Shown here: positions 18,067-26,070 of the stretch, one piece after another
How the letters are laid out: every line of letters starts with the position of its first letter
Position numbering within the stretch: position 1 is the first letter of the stretch
Assembly (NCBI GenBank): GCA_902527215.1
Contig: CABZOF010000002.1
Coordinates: forward strand, 248,001 to 312,000
Origin: an uncultured Pelagibacteraceae bacterium
GTDB lineage: Bacteria; Pseudomonadota; Alphaproteobacteria; Pelagibacterales; Pelagibacteraceae
Direction: 5' to 3'
Length of the DNA stretch: 64,000 nt
Position numbers and translations under genes: made by a program
Notes under the pieces: model-generated
Database searches by the model: none
The model's input: only the letters and a program-made list of their open reading frames with translations
What the model was told of the DNA's origin: nothing

Positions 18067-18816
18067 ATGTCATCAATTAATCAACTACTTCTAGAAGCAA
18101 AAAGTGTAACAAAATACTTTGGAACCATAACAGCCCTTGAGAATGTTAATTTAAAGATACATGCAGGAGAATGCCTTGGTGTTGTGGGTGATAATGGAGC
18201 TGGAAAATCAACTTTAATGAAAGTTTTATCAGGGCTATACAAACCAAGTGCAGGCTCATTATTCTTTGATGGCAAAGAGGAAATTTTAGAAAGTCCTAAA
18301 GATTCTCAAAATTTAGGTTTAGAAATGGTCTATCAAGATTTGGCATTAGCTGGAAATCTTCCAATAGGCGAAAATATTTTTTTAGGACGTGAACCAACAA
18401 AAAATATTGGACTACTTAAATTTCTTGATTATAAAAAAATTAAAGAACTTACAGATGCACATCTTGGTAAACTAAAAATTAATGTAAAAAGTGCTGATCA
18501 AAAAGTAGAGGAACTTTCAGGTGGTCAAAGACAAGCAGTCGCAATTGCTAGATCAACAGCATTTAATGCTAAAGTTGTAATAATGGATGAACCAACTGCT
18601 GCACTTGCAATAAAAGAAGTTGGAAAAGTTCTAGACCTGATAAATAGTTTAAAGAAAACAGGCGTTGGAGTAATTGTCATCAGTCATAGAATGGATGATA
18701 TTTTTGCTGTATGTGATCGTGTAATGGCATTATTTCAAGGAACAAATTTTGCAGAATCTGAATTATCTAAGACTTCAAGGGACGAAGTTATTGGATGGAT
18801 AATGGGTAAAAAATAA
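18067..18816 (+). CDS. CUT2 sugar ABC transporter ATP-binding subunit
   Basis: A cytoplasmic ATPase powering sugar import. It has one nucleotide-binding domain of about 249 residues, with Walker A GDNGAGKST near residue 45, the signature LSGGQRQAVA near 155, Walker B VVIMDEPTAAL and the ISHRMDD H-loop. Many CUT2 systems (RbsA type) use a tandem two-domain ATPase; this is the single-domain FrcA-like form, so it would act as a homodimer. The open frame allows a TTG start at 18031 inside the preceding gene, but the ATG at 18067 fits the family start better. It is followed after two bases by the permease. Confidence 0.9.
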   Translation: MSSINQLLLEAKSVTKYFGTITALENVNLKIHAGECLGVVGDNGAGKSTLMKVLSGLYKPSAGSLFFDGKEEILESPKDSQNLGLEMVYQDLALAGNLPIGENIFLGREPTKNIGLLKFLDYKKIKELTDAHLGKLKINVKSADQKVEELSGGQRQAVAIARSTAFNAKVVIMDEPTAALAIKEVGKVLDLINSLKKTGVGVIVISHRMDDIFAVCDRVMALFQGTNFAESELSKTSRDEVIGWIMGKK

Positions 18817-18818
18817 TT

Positions 18819-19832
18819 ATGGAAAATAAAGATCAAGAAAAAGAATCATTATATTTAAAAATAATGCCATACCTTGAAAAGTATGGAATACTTTTATTAT
18901 TAGTCATAATGATTGTAGTGATGCATTTTCTTCAACCAGATGTTTTTTTATCATGGAGAAATGTTACAAATGTATTTAAACAAATTTCTTGGCAATCGAT
19001 GTTAGCGTTAGGAGTATTCATGGTTATTGTTACTGCTGGTATTGATCTTTCTGTTGGATCCATCATGATGTTATCATTAATGATCCTGGCAATAGTTGCT
19101 AAAGCTGGAGCCCCTTGGTATATAGTAGTTATTACACCTTTGATTGCAGGTTTTCTTTGTGGTTTATTTAATGGATTAGGAATAACATTGTTGAGGATGC
19201 CCCATCCATTTATAATGACTTTGGGTACTCTTTATATATTCAGGGGAACGGGAAATTTAATTTCAGGTGGAACACCAATAAGTGGTTTTACAGATGAGGT
19301 GAGGTATCTTGGACATGGACGAATTGATTTAACTTGGCTTGGCCTTGAAAAATCTCAATACCTTCCAGTGAGCTTAGTTTTAATCGCAATCGTATACATA
19401 ATTTTCTGGATATTTATGAATAAAACACGGACTGGAAAATGGATATACGCAATAGGAGGCAACCCTAATGCAGCAAGAGCTTCAGGTATAAACGTTAATA
19501 AAATATTAGTGATCGTTTATTCTTTGTGCGGATTTTTATCAGGTATTGGAGCATTAATTTTAGCAGGAAGAACAGACTCAGGATACCCAAATGCTGGTCT
19601 CCAATCAGAATTAGATGCTATTGCAGCCTGCATTATTGGAGGAGCAAGTTTTTTTGGTGGAAGAGGTACAGTACTTGGAGTATTTGCTGGAGTCATGATT
19701 ATGGGTATTTTACGAAATGGCCTTAATCTCATGGATGTTAGCTCATTTTGGCAACAAGTCTTAATAGGGTCTATAATAGTTTTGGCCGTATATATAGATG
19801 TATTAAGAAGAGATCTTGGAACAAGAAAATAA
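18819..19832 (+). CDS. CUT2 sugar ABC transporter permease
   Basis: A 337-residue inner-membrane subunit of the RbsC family with eight to ten hydrophobic segments. Family features include ITAGIDLSVGS near residue 70, the IGGNPNAARASGI segment near 215 that contacts the ATPase, and a GGRGTVLGVFAG segment near 285. It lies between the ATPase and the binding-protein gene, from which it is separated by 106 bases holding a possible second promoter. Placement right after iolD and related dehydrogenases makes myo-inositol or a similar cyclitol/sugar the most likely cargo, by analogy with the Caulobacter IatP/IatA/IbpA system. This is inference. Confidence 0.92.
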   Translation: MENKDQEKESLYLKIMPYLEKYGILLLLVIMIVVMHFLQPDVFLSWRNVTNVFKQISWQSMLALGVFMVIVTAGIDLSVGSIMMLSLMILAIVAKAGAPWYIVVITPLIAGFLCGLFNGLGITLLRMPHPFIMTLGTLYIFRGTGNLISGGTPISGFTDEVRYLGHGRIDLTWLGLEKSQYLPVSLVLIAIVYIIFWIFMNKTRTGKWIYAIGGNPNAARASGINVNKILVIVYSLCGFLSGIGALILAGRTDSGYPNAGLQSELDAIAACIIGGASFFGGRGTVLGVFAGVMIMGILRNGLNLMDVSSFWQQVLIGSIIVLAVYIDVLRRDLGTRK

Positions 19833-19877
19833 TACACTTTTTGGTTGAACTTCAAAAACATTGTCTTTTATAAACAG

Positions 19878-19906
19878 TTGAATTTTTTTTAAAAATTTAA
19901 TTAAAT
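19878..19906 (+). promoter_or_regulatory. Candidate sigma70 promoter before the CUT2 binding-protein gene
   Basis: TTGAAT (19878-19883) and TTAAAT (19901-19906) are spaced by 17 bases, 33 bases before the binding-protein start, within a 106-base gap inside an otherwise tightly packed operon. The composition is so AT-rich that chance matches are common. Confidence 0.3.
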
Positions 19907-19938
19907 TAATTTTTAATAATTATTAAAGGGGTAAAAAT

Positions 19939-20871
19939 ATGAGAGAACTAAACAAAAAAATTGTTGTTTTTCTATCAGCAATCTTTTTATTGATAAGCAT
20001 GGGATCAGTTTCTTTTGCTGATGGACATGGAAAGAAAATCTTATTCAGTATTAAAGGACCTGGATCAGGAAACCCATTCTGGGCTTCTGTAACTAAAGGT
20101 GCTGAAGAAGAAGCTAAAAAATTAGGTGTTAAATTAATTCTAATTGCACCTCCACAAGAAGGTGATGTACAGGCTCAGATTAACCAAGTAGAAGACCAGC
20201 TTGCAAAAGGTGTTGATGCACTAGCTCTAGCACCAGGAGATCCAAATGCTTTCGCACCAATTGTAGATGATGCGATTAAAAGTGGAGTTCCAGTTGTGTT
20301 TGTTGATACTAAAGGAATTAACGAGGGTGTAACTTTTATTGGAACAAACAATATGAATGGTGCAGAGTTAGCTGCTAAATTCATATGTGATAAAACTCCA
20401 AAAGGTTCAGACGTTGCAATTCTTACAGGAATTGAGTCACAATCAACTGCATTGTTAAGAAGAGATGGCGCAATCAAAGGATTTAAAAATTGTGGTTTAA
20501 ATCTTGTTGCAACACAAACTGCAGAGTGGGATACAGCAAAAGGAAGATCTGTAACAGAGTCAATCATTCTAAAAAATCCAAATATTAAAGCAATATTTGC
20601 TTCTAATGACAATATGGGTTTAGGTGCAATGCAAGCTTTAAAAGATGCTGACATGAATGATGTTGTTGTTGTAGGTTTTGATGCTACACCTGATGCAGCT
20701 ACAAGTATCTTAAAAGGTGAAATGACTGCAACTATCGCTCAGTTCTCATACAACATGGGAGCGTATGGAGTTAAGTATGCACTTGAGTTAGCTAATGGAG
20801 GAAGTATTGATCCTAATATTGATACTGGTACACAATTAGTAACAAAAGAAAACGCTAACGATTTTAAATAA
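19939..20871 (+). CDS. CUT2 periplasmic sugar-binding protein
   Basis: A 310-residue protein of the RbsB/peripla_BP_4 family. It opens with a signal peptide: KKK near the N-terminus, a hydrophobic core from about residue 9 to 25 and probable cleavage after SFADG-type sequence near 28. The mature protein has the PGSGNPFWASVTKGAEEEA strand-helix pattern, GDVQAQINQVEDQLAKGVDAL, and the hinge segment FASNDNMGLGAMQALKDA near 225. An AAAGGGG ribosome binding site is present and a strong terminator follows, both consistent with higher expression than the permease. The sugar cannot be read from sequence; inositol or a pentose fit the neighbours. Confidence 0.92.
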   Translation: MRELNKKIVVFLSAIFLLISMGSVSFADGHGKKILFSIKGPGSGNPFWASVTKGAEEEAKKLGVKLILIAPPQEGDVQAQINQVEDQLAKGVDALALAPGDPNAFAPIVDDAIKSGVPVVFVDTKGINEGVTFIGTNNMNGAELAAKFICDKTPKGSDVAILTGIESQSTALLRRDGAIKGFKNCGLNLVATQTAEWDTAKGRSVTESIILKNPNIKAIFASNDNMGLGAMQALKDADMNDVVVVGFDATPDAATSILKGEMTATIAQFSYNMGAYGVKYALELANGGSIDPNIDTGTQLVTKENANDFK

Positions 20872-20894
20872 TCTTTAGTTTTACATAGTGATTT

Positions 20895-20926
20895 AAGGGT
20901 GGAATTTTATTCCACCCTTTTTTTTT
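20895..20926 (+). terminator. Rho-independent terminator after the CUT2 binding-protein gene
   Basis: A 10-base-pair stem (20895-20904 with 20910-20919), GC-rich in its core, closes a 5-base loop and runs directly into nine T residues. It lies 24 bases after the stop codon. Confidence 0.92.
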
Positions 20927-20944
20927 ATGTACTATAATCTTTAA

Positions 20945-21406
20945 ATGTTAATTAATATTAATCCTGTACTGAGCCCTGAATTACTATTTCATTTAAGGTC
21001 AATGGGACATGGTGAAAAGCTAATTTTAGCTGATGCAAACTTTCCCTCAAACACTACTAACGAAAAAGTTATTCGCCTTGATGGAGTAAATATTAAAGAT
21101 GCAGCAACGGCAATATTATCTGTATTTCCATTAGACAGTTTTGTTGCATCTAAAGGTGGATCACCAGCGATTAGGATGGAAGTAGATGATAAACCTGATG
21201 AATTAACTGAAACTCATAAAGAATTTATTGAAGCAGTTAAGACAGTTTCAGGTGAAAATTGGAAAGTTGGTTCAATTTCAAGAAAAGATTTTTATGAGGA
21301 AGCAAAAAAAGCTTATTGTATAGTAACCACCACAGATGCTAGGCCATTTGGATGTTTTGTGCTTACCAAGGGTGTAATTTTACCAGACGGAAAAGTTTGG
21401 ACATAA
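20945..21406 (+). CDS. RbsD/FucU-family sugar mutarotase
   Basis: A 153-residue cytoplasmic enzyme that speeds the interconversion of sugar anomers or pyranose/furanose forms so that the kinase sees its preferred form. RSMGHGEKLILADANFP at residues 18-34 contains the conserved His and Asp of the family, and the C-terminal TTDARPFGCFVLTKG matches FucU-type members better than RbsD. It is downstream of the strong terminator and 3 bases upstream of the ribokinase gene, forming a mutarotase-kinase pair like rbsD-rbsK. Ribose and fucose mutarotation are both possible; the ribokinase neighbour favours a pentose. Confidence 0.87.
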   Translation: MLININPVLSPELLFHLRSMGHGEKLILADANFPSNTTNEKVIRLDGVNIKDAATAILSVFPLDSFVASKGGSPAIRMEVDDKPDELTETHKEFIEAVKTVSGENWKVGSISRKDFYEEAKKAYCIVTTTDARPFGCFVLTKGVILPDGKVWT

Positions 21407-21409
21407 TAA

Positions 21410-22324
21410 ATGAAATCTATTTGTGTTTTTGGTGTCTTTGTTGCCGATCTTTGTTTTGTAGCTAATGCGATTCCTGAAAAAGGACAAACTATTTTAGGCA
21501 ATAAACATATTGTTGGTCCAGGAGGAAAAGGATCAAACCAAGCAATTGCTGCAGCTAGACTTGGAGGTCGAGTTAATTTTATAACAAAGATTGGAAATGA
21601 CCAAAATGCTAAAATGGCATTAAATCTTTATAAGGAAGTGGGAATTAATAGAGACTCAATAATTCAAGATGAAAATCAGTTAACAGGTGTGGCAGGTATA
21701 ATGATAAACGAAAAAACTGGGGAAAATGCCATAAACATTGTACCAGGTGCAGCTGGCTCTTTGACCAATAAAGATATTGATAAAAATTTAAGTTTTATCA
21801 ATAATTCAGAAATTTTTTTAACTCAGCTAGAAACACCTTATGAAGTAACAAGTTATGCACTTAACAAAGCAAAAGAATCAGGTTCAACAACTATTTTCAA
21901 TCCAGCGCCTGCATCAAATATAAATGAGAGTGATTTTAAACGTATGGATTATTTTACACCTAATGAAACAGAAGCAAGTTTTTATTTAAAAAAAAATGTT
22001 GAAACCAAAATAGAAATTGAAGAAGCTGCAAAAACTTTTCTTAGTAAAGGAGTTAAAAATATTGTTATAACTTTAGGCTCAAAAGGAGTTTACTTTGCAA
22101 ACTCTTCTGAAAGCTATTTTATTGATGCCTTTAATTTAAAAGATAAAGTTGTAGATACAACTGGAGCAGGTGATGCATTCAATGGAGCTTTTGCGTATGC
22201 TTTGTCTAAAAATCATGAGGATAAAGATGCTTTAAAATTTGCAAATAAAGTTGCTGGTATTTCAACTACAAGAGTCGGAGCAGCTAATGCAATGCCCAAT
22301 CTAAATGAAGTAGAACTCTATTAG
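21410..22324 (+). CDS. Ribokinase-like PfkB-family sugar kinase
   Basis: A 304-residue kinase that would phosphorylate a pentose at O5 with ATP. The first PfkB signature GPGGKGSNQAIAAARLG is near residue 37. FNPAPASN near 162 and TPNEAE-like TPNETEAS near 183 are ribokinase-type, and the second PfkB signature DTTGAGDAFNGAF, with the catalytic Asp, is near 246. The pattern is RbsK rather than IolC, so it does not supply the missing inositol-pathway kinase. It pairs with the mutarotase upstream and ends one base before the convergent RhmD-like gene. Confidence 0.87.
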   Translation: MKSICVFGVFVADLCFVANAIPEKGQTILGNKHIVGPGGKGSNQAIAAARLGGRVNFITKIGNDQNAKMALNLYKEVGINRDSIIQDENQLTGVAGIMINEKTGENAINIVPGAAGSLTNKDIDKNLSFINNSEIFLTQLETPYEVTSYALNKAKESGSTTIFNPAPASNINESDFKRMDYFTPNETEASFYLKKNVETKIEIEEAAKTFLSKGVKNIVITLGSKGVYFANSSESYFIDAFNLKDKVVDTTGAGDAFNGAFAYALSKNHEDKDALKFANKVAGISTTRVGAANAMPNLNEVELY

Positions 22325-23500
22325 CTATTCTATAATTTTGAAATCAGACTTAAATTTATCAGTAATTGTTAAACCTAAACCTGATTTGTTATCATCTAAA
22401 TCTATATATCCATTTTCTGGGGCAGGATCACCTTCAAATATATAATAAAATAATTCATTGCCAATTTCTACGTCATGGACAGGAAAAAATTCAGATATTG
22501 GACAATTAAAATTTGACATTGTTAAATGATAATTATGCATTTGACCAGCATGAGGGATAACTGGTACTTGATAAGCTTCTGCCAATGCATTTATTTTATT
22601 TGCAATTGTAAATCCACCAACTCTATTATTATCATATTGAATATAACTGACTGCTTTAATGTCCAACAATTGTTTAAACCCAAATAAGTTGAATTCATGT
22701 TCTCCACCAGAAATTGGGATTGCATTCATATTATTTAATTCAGCATATCCATGAATATCGTCTGCTATAACTGGTTCCTCCAACCATCTAGGGTTAAATT
22801 TTACCAATTTTGGTATCATCCTTTTTGCATAATCCAGGTTCCAACCCATATAACATTCCATCATTAAGTCAGTATCATATCCAATAACCTCTCTAACTGC
22901 TTCAGCTAACTCAATATTTTTTTTCATGCCTTCAGGTCCATCTTTTGGCCCCCACCCAAATCTCATTTTAAACATTTTAAAACCTTGCTTAACATAGCTT
23001 TCAGCTTCTTTTTGCAAGTCCTTTATTGGTTGGCTGTAAAGTTTAGATGCGTAAACAGGAATCTTTTCTTTTGTTCTCCCACCTAATAATTTAAATACAG
23101 GTTTATTTGTAATCTTTCCCATTATATCCCAGAGCGCAATATCAATTGCAGAAATAGCTACCATACCCAAACCTCTTCTTCCCCACGCATGCGTTCTTCT
23201 GTACATTTTTTCCCAGATATAAGAATAATCAAAAGGATCTTCACCTAGTACTAGCGGCGTTAAATAAGTATCGATTGTTTTTTTAACCAACTGAGGTGCG
23301 AGTGCCGCGTTTCCAATTCCAATTATTCCATCATCAGTTTCAACTTCACATATTAACCATTCATGAAACCTAAAAGAGCCCATAGCATCTGATTTTTCAA
23401 ACAAAAGGTCTGATGCATTTGTGCAAAAATTGTTTTGTGGAGGAACTGTTTTACCATTCCATTGATATACCTTGGTACGAATACTTTTTATTTTAGACAT
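22325..23500 (-). CDS. Enolase-superfamily sugar-acid dehydratase, L-rhamnonate dehydratase-like
   Basis: A 391-residue mandelate racemase-subgroup enzyme that removes water from an aldonic acid to give a 2-keto-3-deoxy acid. RhmD-type features are [15 protein letters not shown] near residue 190, the metal ligands in [15 protein letters not shown] and [12 protein letters not shown], and the catalytic [11 protein letters not shown] near 335. [18 protein letters not shown] near 350 is very characteristic. L-rhamnonate is the best-known substrate of this subgroup, with L-mannonate and L-lyxonate alternatives. It abuts the PdxA2-like gene with no gap, so product and next step are probably linked. 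Confidence 0.85.
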   Translation of the reverse strand: MSKIKSIRTKVYQWNGKTVPPQNNFCTNASDLLFEKSDAMGSFRFHEWLICEVETDDGIIGIGNAALAPQLVKKTIDTYLTPLVLGEDPFDYSYIWEKMYRRTHAWGRRGLGMVAISAIDIALWDIMGKITNKPVFKLLGGRTKEKIPVYASKLYSQPIKDLQKEAESYVKQGFKMFKMRFGWGPKDGPEGMKKNIELAEAVREVIGYDTDLMMECYMGWNLDYAKRMIPKLVKFNPRWLEEPVIADDIHGYAELNNMNAIPISGGEHEFNLFGFKQLLDIKAVSYIQYDNNRVGGFTIANKINALAEAYQVPVIPHAGQMHNYHLTMSNFNCPISEFFPVHDVEIGNELFYYIFEGDPAPENGYIDLDDNKSGLGLTITDKFKSDFKIIE

Positions 23501-24496
23501 TTAATTGTTTTTATTTTCTGCCATTGTTAATGCAATTTTAAATGAATTCAAAGTAGGTTCTAAGTTTGCCACATTTTTACCTGCAATATCAAACGCTGTG
23601 CCGTGAGCAGGAGTGGTAATAGGTAAAGGTAAACCTCCTTGAACGGTTACTCCTCGATCAAATCCAAAAGCTTTTAAACCCGATTGTAAAGCATCATGAT
23701 ACATACCAACAATACAATCATGATTTCCATCTTTATATGCAGTAATAAAAGAAGTATCACACGGCAAAGGTCCATCAGCATTAATACCTAGTTTTTTTGC
23801 CTCTTCTATTGCGGGTATAATTTCTTCTTTTTCCTCAGTTCCAAATTCAGCATGAGGATTCAGTGCTTGAACTGCTACTCTTGGACTTTTAATACCATTT
23901 AATTTCATAGCTTCATTTATAAGTTTAATTGGCTTAATAATTTTTTCCTTTTTTACATGTTCTGGAACTTCTTTTATTGGAATATGTGATGATACCCTTG
24001 CTGTCCAAAAGTTATCAATAACATTAAATTCACAAAAAAAATTTTTAACCTCTAACTTTTCAGCCATTAAATGTAATTCATCAGAATATTTATTTCCTCC
24101 AAGTTTAAGGCTTGTTTTATTAAAAGGTCCAAAGTTTATTGCATGAATTTTATTTTCTTTAGCAAGATCTAAAGCTAAATTTAGCGAAGCTAAGACGCTT
24201 TCTCCCGCCTCTTTAGAGCACTCAGATAATTTATAATTATGATTTTTACCATTAGAGATATCTAGAAAAAATTTATCACCACTCGCAAAATCAATATTAT
24301 CGAAATCTTCTACAAAATTTAGATTATGTGATTTGCCTGAAATTTTATTTCCACTTTCTAATATATTTTTTTCACCTATGACAATTAAATTAGCCTTGTT
24401 AGTGATTTCCTCTGACAATAGTTTTGAGACCAATTCGGGGCCTATACCAGAAGGGTCTCCTAAAAGAACTGCTATGTTAATTTTATTTTGCGCCAT
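23501..24496 (-). CDS. PdxA2-like 4-phosphohydroxy-acid dehydrogenase
   Basis: A 331-residue member of the PdxA family, which oxidises and decarboxylates 4-phospho-hydroxyacids with NAD. The GDPSGIGPEL start is diagnostic. Metal-binding histidines sit in RVSSHIPI near residue 168, LNPHAEFG near 212 and GMYHDALQ near 267, and GTAFDIAGK is near the C-terminus. Genuine PdxA works in vitamin B6 synthesis; members in sugar-acid operons (PdxA2) instead act in tetronate or related acid catabolism with a DUF1537 kinase. No DUF1537 kinase is in the window, but a ROK kinase is close. The operon position next to a dehydratase supports the catabolic reading. Confidence 0.8.
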   Translation of the reverse strand: MAQNKINIAVLLGDPSGIGPELVSKLLSEEITNKANLIVIGEKNILESGNKISGKSHNLNFVEDFDNIDFASGDKFFLDISNGKNHNYKLSECSKEAGESVLASLNLALDLAKENKIHAINFGPFNKTSLKLGGNKYSDELHLMAEKLEVKNFFCEFNVIDNFWTARVSSHIPIKEVPEHVKKEKIIKPIKLINEAMKLNGIKSPRVAVQALNPHAEFGTEEKEEIIPAIEEAKKLGINADGPLPCDTSFITAYKDGNHDCIVGMYHDALQSGLKAFGFDRGVTVQGGLPLPITTPAHGTAFDIAGKNVANLEPTLNSFKIALTMAENKNN

Positions 24497-24567
24497 TTTT
24501 TACTTTACGCTATGTATCAGATTATGATTATATATTTAAATATAAATTAACTAAAAAGAGGGAAATA

Positions 24568-25542
24568 ATGAAAAAAAGTTTTAAATTATTTTTAGCTGCC
24601 GCATTTTTGGTAACTGAATTTTTTGTTGTTGCACTTCCACTTATGATTACTTCTGCAAAAGCAGATGGTCACCCAATTCAAGCTATTACACACGCTGGTT
24701 TTGGTGGTGGTACAGACGTAACTACTAGAATGATGTTGTTAAGAACTAGAAGGTATCTAAAACAAGATATGCAATTAGTTAACAAGAAAGGTGGTGGTGG
24801 AGCTGCATCTATGGATTACATGATGACTTTACCAGCAGATGGTCAACATACTTTAACTTGGACTACAGGACATGCTGTTTCTATGGCATTAGGAAAAACA
24901 AAAGTTAAATTAAGTGATATGCAACCACTTGCTAGAGGAACTGATGATCCTCAATTATTTGTCGTAAATTGTAAAAATGATATTAAAGATGCTAAAAAAT
25001 TTATTAGCGCTCAAAAATCAAAATCATTAAAATATGGTACTACTCACGTTGGTGGTATTGATGATGTAAGTGCTATCGCTTTTACAAAAAAAGGAAAATT
25101 AACAGACCCAACAATTGTTCCTTATAAAGGTGTTGGTCCTATTAAAACTAATCTTATCAAAGGAGATATTGATGTAGGTGTTTTAAACTTGGGAGAAGCT
25201 GTAACAGAAATTGAAGATGGTACATTGTGTGTTTCAGTTGTACTTGCTAGTAACAGAATGGAAAAATTAAGTAATGTTCCTACTGCTACAGAGTTAGGAA
25301 TTCCAGTTGTGCTTTCAACAGTTAGAGGTTTTGTAACAAGAAAAGGTGTTCCAGGCGATAGAAAAAAACAACTTGAAGATGCAATGATTAAAGCAATGGA
25401 ACATAAATATTTCCAAAGTTTTTTAACTGATATCGGCCTTGATTCAACTAGTGTTGTTGGAGCTGATGAGTGGGGCAAGCAAATGGAAGTCATGCTTGCA
25501 GAGATGACTGCTCAACTTAAAGCTTTGGGTTACATTAATTAG
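24568..25542 (+). CDS. Tripartite tricarboxylate transporter substrate-binding protein (TctC family)
   Basis: A 324-residue periplasmic binding protein with a signal peptide (KKSFKLFL plus a hydrophobic stretch, likely cut near the AKADG at residue 31). The mature part has the TctC/Bug pattern: THAGFGGGTDVTTRMM near the N-terminus, KKGGGGAASMDYM near 75 and GTTHVGGIDDVSA near 155. It binds an anionic carboxylate, probably a sugar acid given the dehydratases next door. A GAGGGAAA ribosome binding site precedes the start, and a strong terminator follows inside the next gene, consistent with excess production over TctB and TctA. Confidence 0.9.
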   Translation: MKKSFKLFLAAAFLVTEFFVVALPLMITSAKADGHPIQAITHAGFGGGTDVTTRMMLLRTRRYLKQDMQLVNKKGGGGAASMDYMMTLPADGQHTLTWTTGHAVSMALGKTKVKLSDMQPLARGTDDPQLFVVNCKNDIKDAKKFISAQKSKSLKYGTTHVGGIDDVSAIAFTKKGKLTDPTIVPYKGVGPIKTNLIKGDIDVGVLNLGEAVTEIEDGTLCVSVVLASNRMEKLSNVPTATELGIPVVLSTVRGFVTRKGVPGDRKKQLEDAMIKAMEHKYFQSFLTDIGLDSTSVVGADEWGKQMEVMLAEMTAQLKALGYIN

Positions 25543-25562
25543 TCACAAGAAAGTACATTTTT

Positions 25563-26069
25563 ATGAATAATGTACGAAATAAAAAAAGGGCAAACAAAAG
25601 TTTGCCCTTTTTTTTTAAAGATGAATTTAAAGTTTTTTTTGTAATTATATTTGTTTCTACAATATTATTAATAACTACTTTTACATTTGATAAGGTTCCT
25701 CCAATTTTAAATAGAGGCATACAACCTGCTACTTTCCCAAAAGGATTGTTAGTATTGATAATGTTTTTAACTGCAGTTATTTATTATCTTTCATTCAAAA
25801 ATCCTTGGAAAAAAGAAAAAAAACTTCCAAAACCATTTTTTTTAACAATCTTAAGTTTTATTTTATTTATTATAATTTCTAAAACATTAGACTTTTTCTT
25901 AGCTATATCAGTACTCTCAATATTTGTTTCATACAATTGGGGTGAAAAAAGAATTTTTTATTTATTATTAGTTGGAATTTTGTTTCCATTAGTAGTTTTC
26001 ATATTTTTTGAAATGATATTAGGACTTAGATTTCCTCCAGGAATAATTACTAACCTTTATTATTACTAG
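25563..26069 (+). CDS. Tripartite tricarboxylate transporter small membrane subunit (TctB family)
   Basis: A 168-residue inner-membrane protein with four hydrophobic segments, at about residues 23-40, 60-78, 90-120 and 130-160, the usual TctB topology. It partners TctA in the sodium-coupled importer. The gene starts 20 bases after tctC, without a clear ribosome binding site. Unusually, codons 7-18 form the stem, loop and T-run of an intrinsic terminator, giving the odd cytosolic N-terminus NKKRANKSLPFFFK. No better in-frame start exists before the first membrane segment: a TTG at 25602 is inside the stem and the ATG at 25621 is out of frame. Confidence 0.82.
   Translation: MNNVRNKKRANKSLPFFFKDEFKVFFVIIFVSTILLITTFTFDKVPPILNRGIQPATFPKGLLVLIMFLTAVIYYLSFKNPWKKEKKLPKPFFLTILSFILFIIISKTLDFFLAISVLSIFVSYNWGEKRIFYLLLVGILFPLVVFIFFEMILGLRFPPGIITNLYYY
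25581..25616 (+). terminator. Intrinsic terminator embedded in the 5' coding part of tctB
   Basis: An A-run and GGGCAAAC (to 25595) pair with GTTTGCCC (25600-25607) and the following T-run. The core is 8 bp, extendable to about 15 bp through A-T pairs, with a 4-base loop and nine Ts at 25608-25616. It starts 39 bases after the tctC stop and lies wholly within the tctB reading frame, so tctBA expression requires read-through. Confidence 0.9.
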
Positions 26070-26070
26070 T

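Noticed and set aside
20175-20654. 159-codon minus-strand ORF inside the CUT2 binding-protein gene
   Set aside because: Mirror of codon bias in the real gene; the translated sequence has no recognisable domain.
21410-22324. The PfkB kinase as IolC
   Set aside because: Its motifs and pairing with a mutarotase match ribokinase; IolC-type features are not evident.
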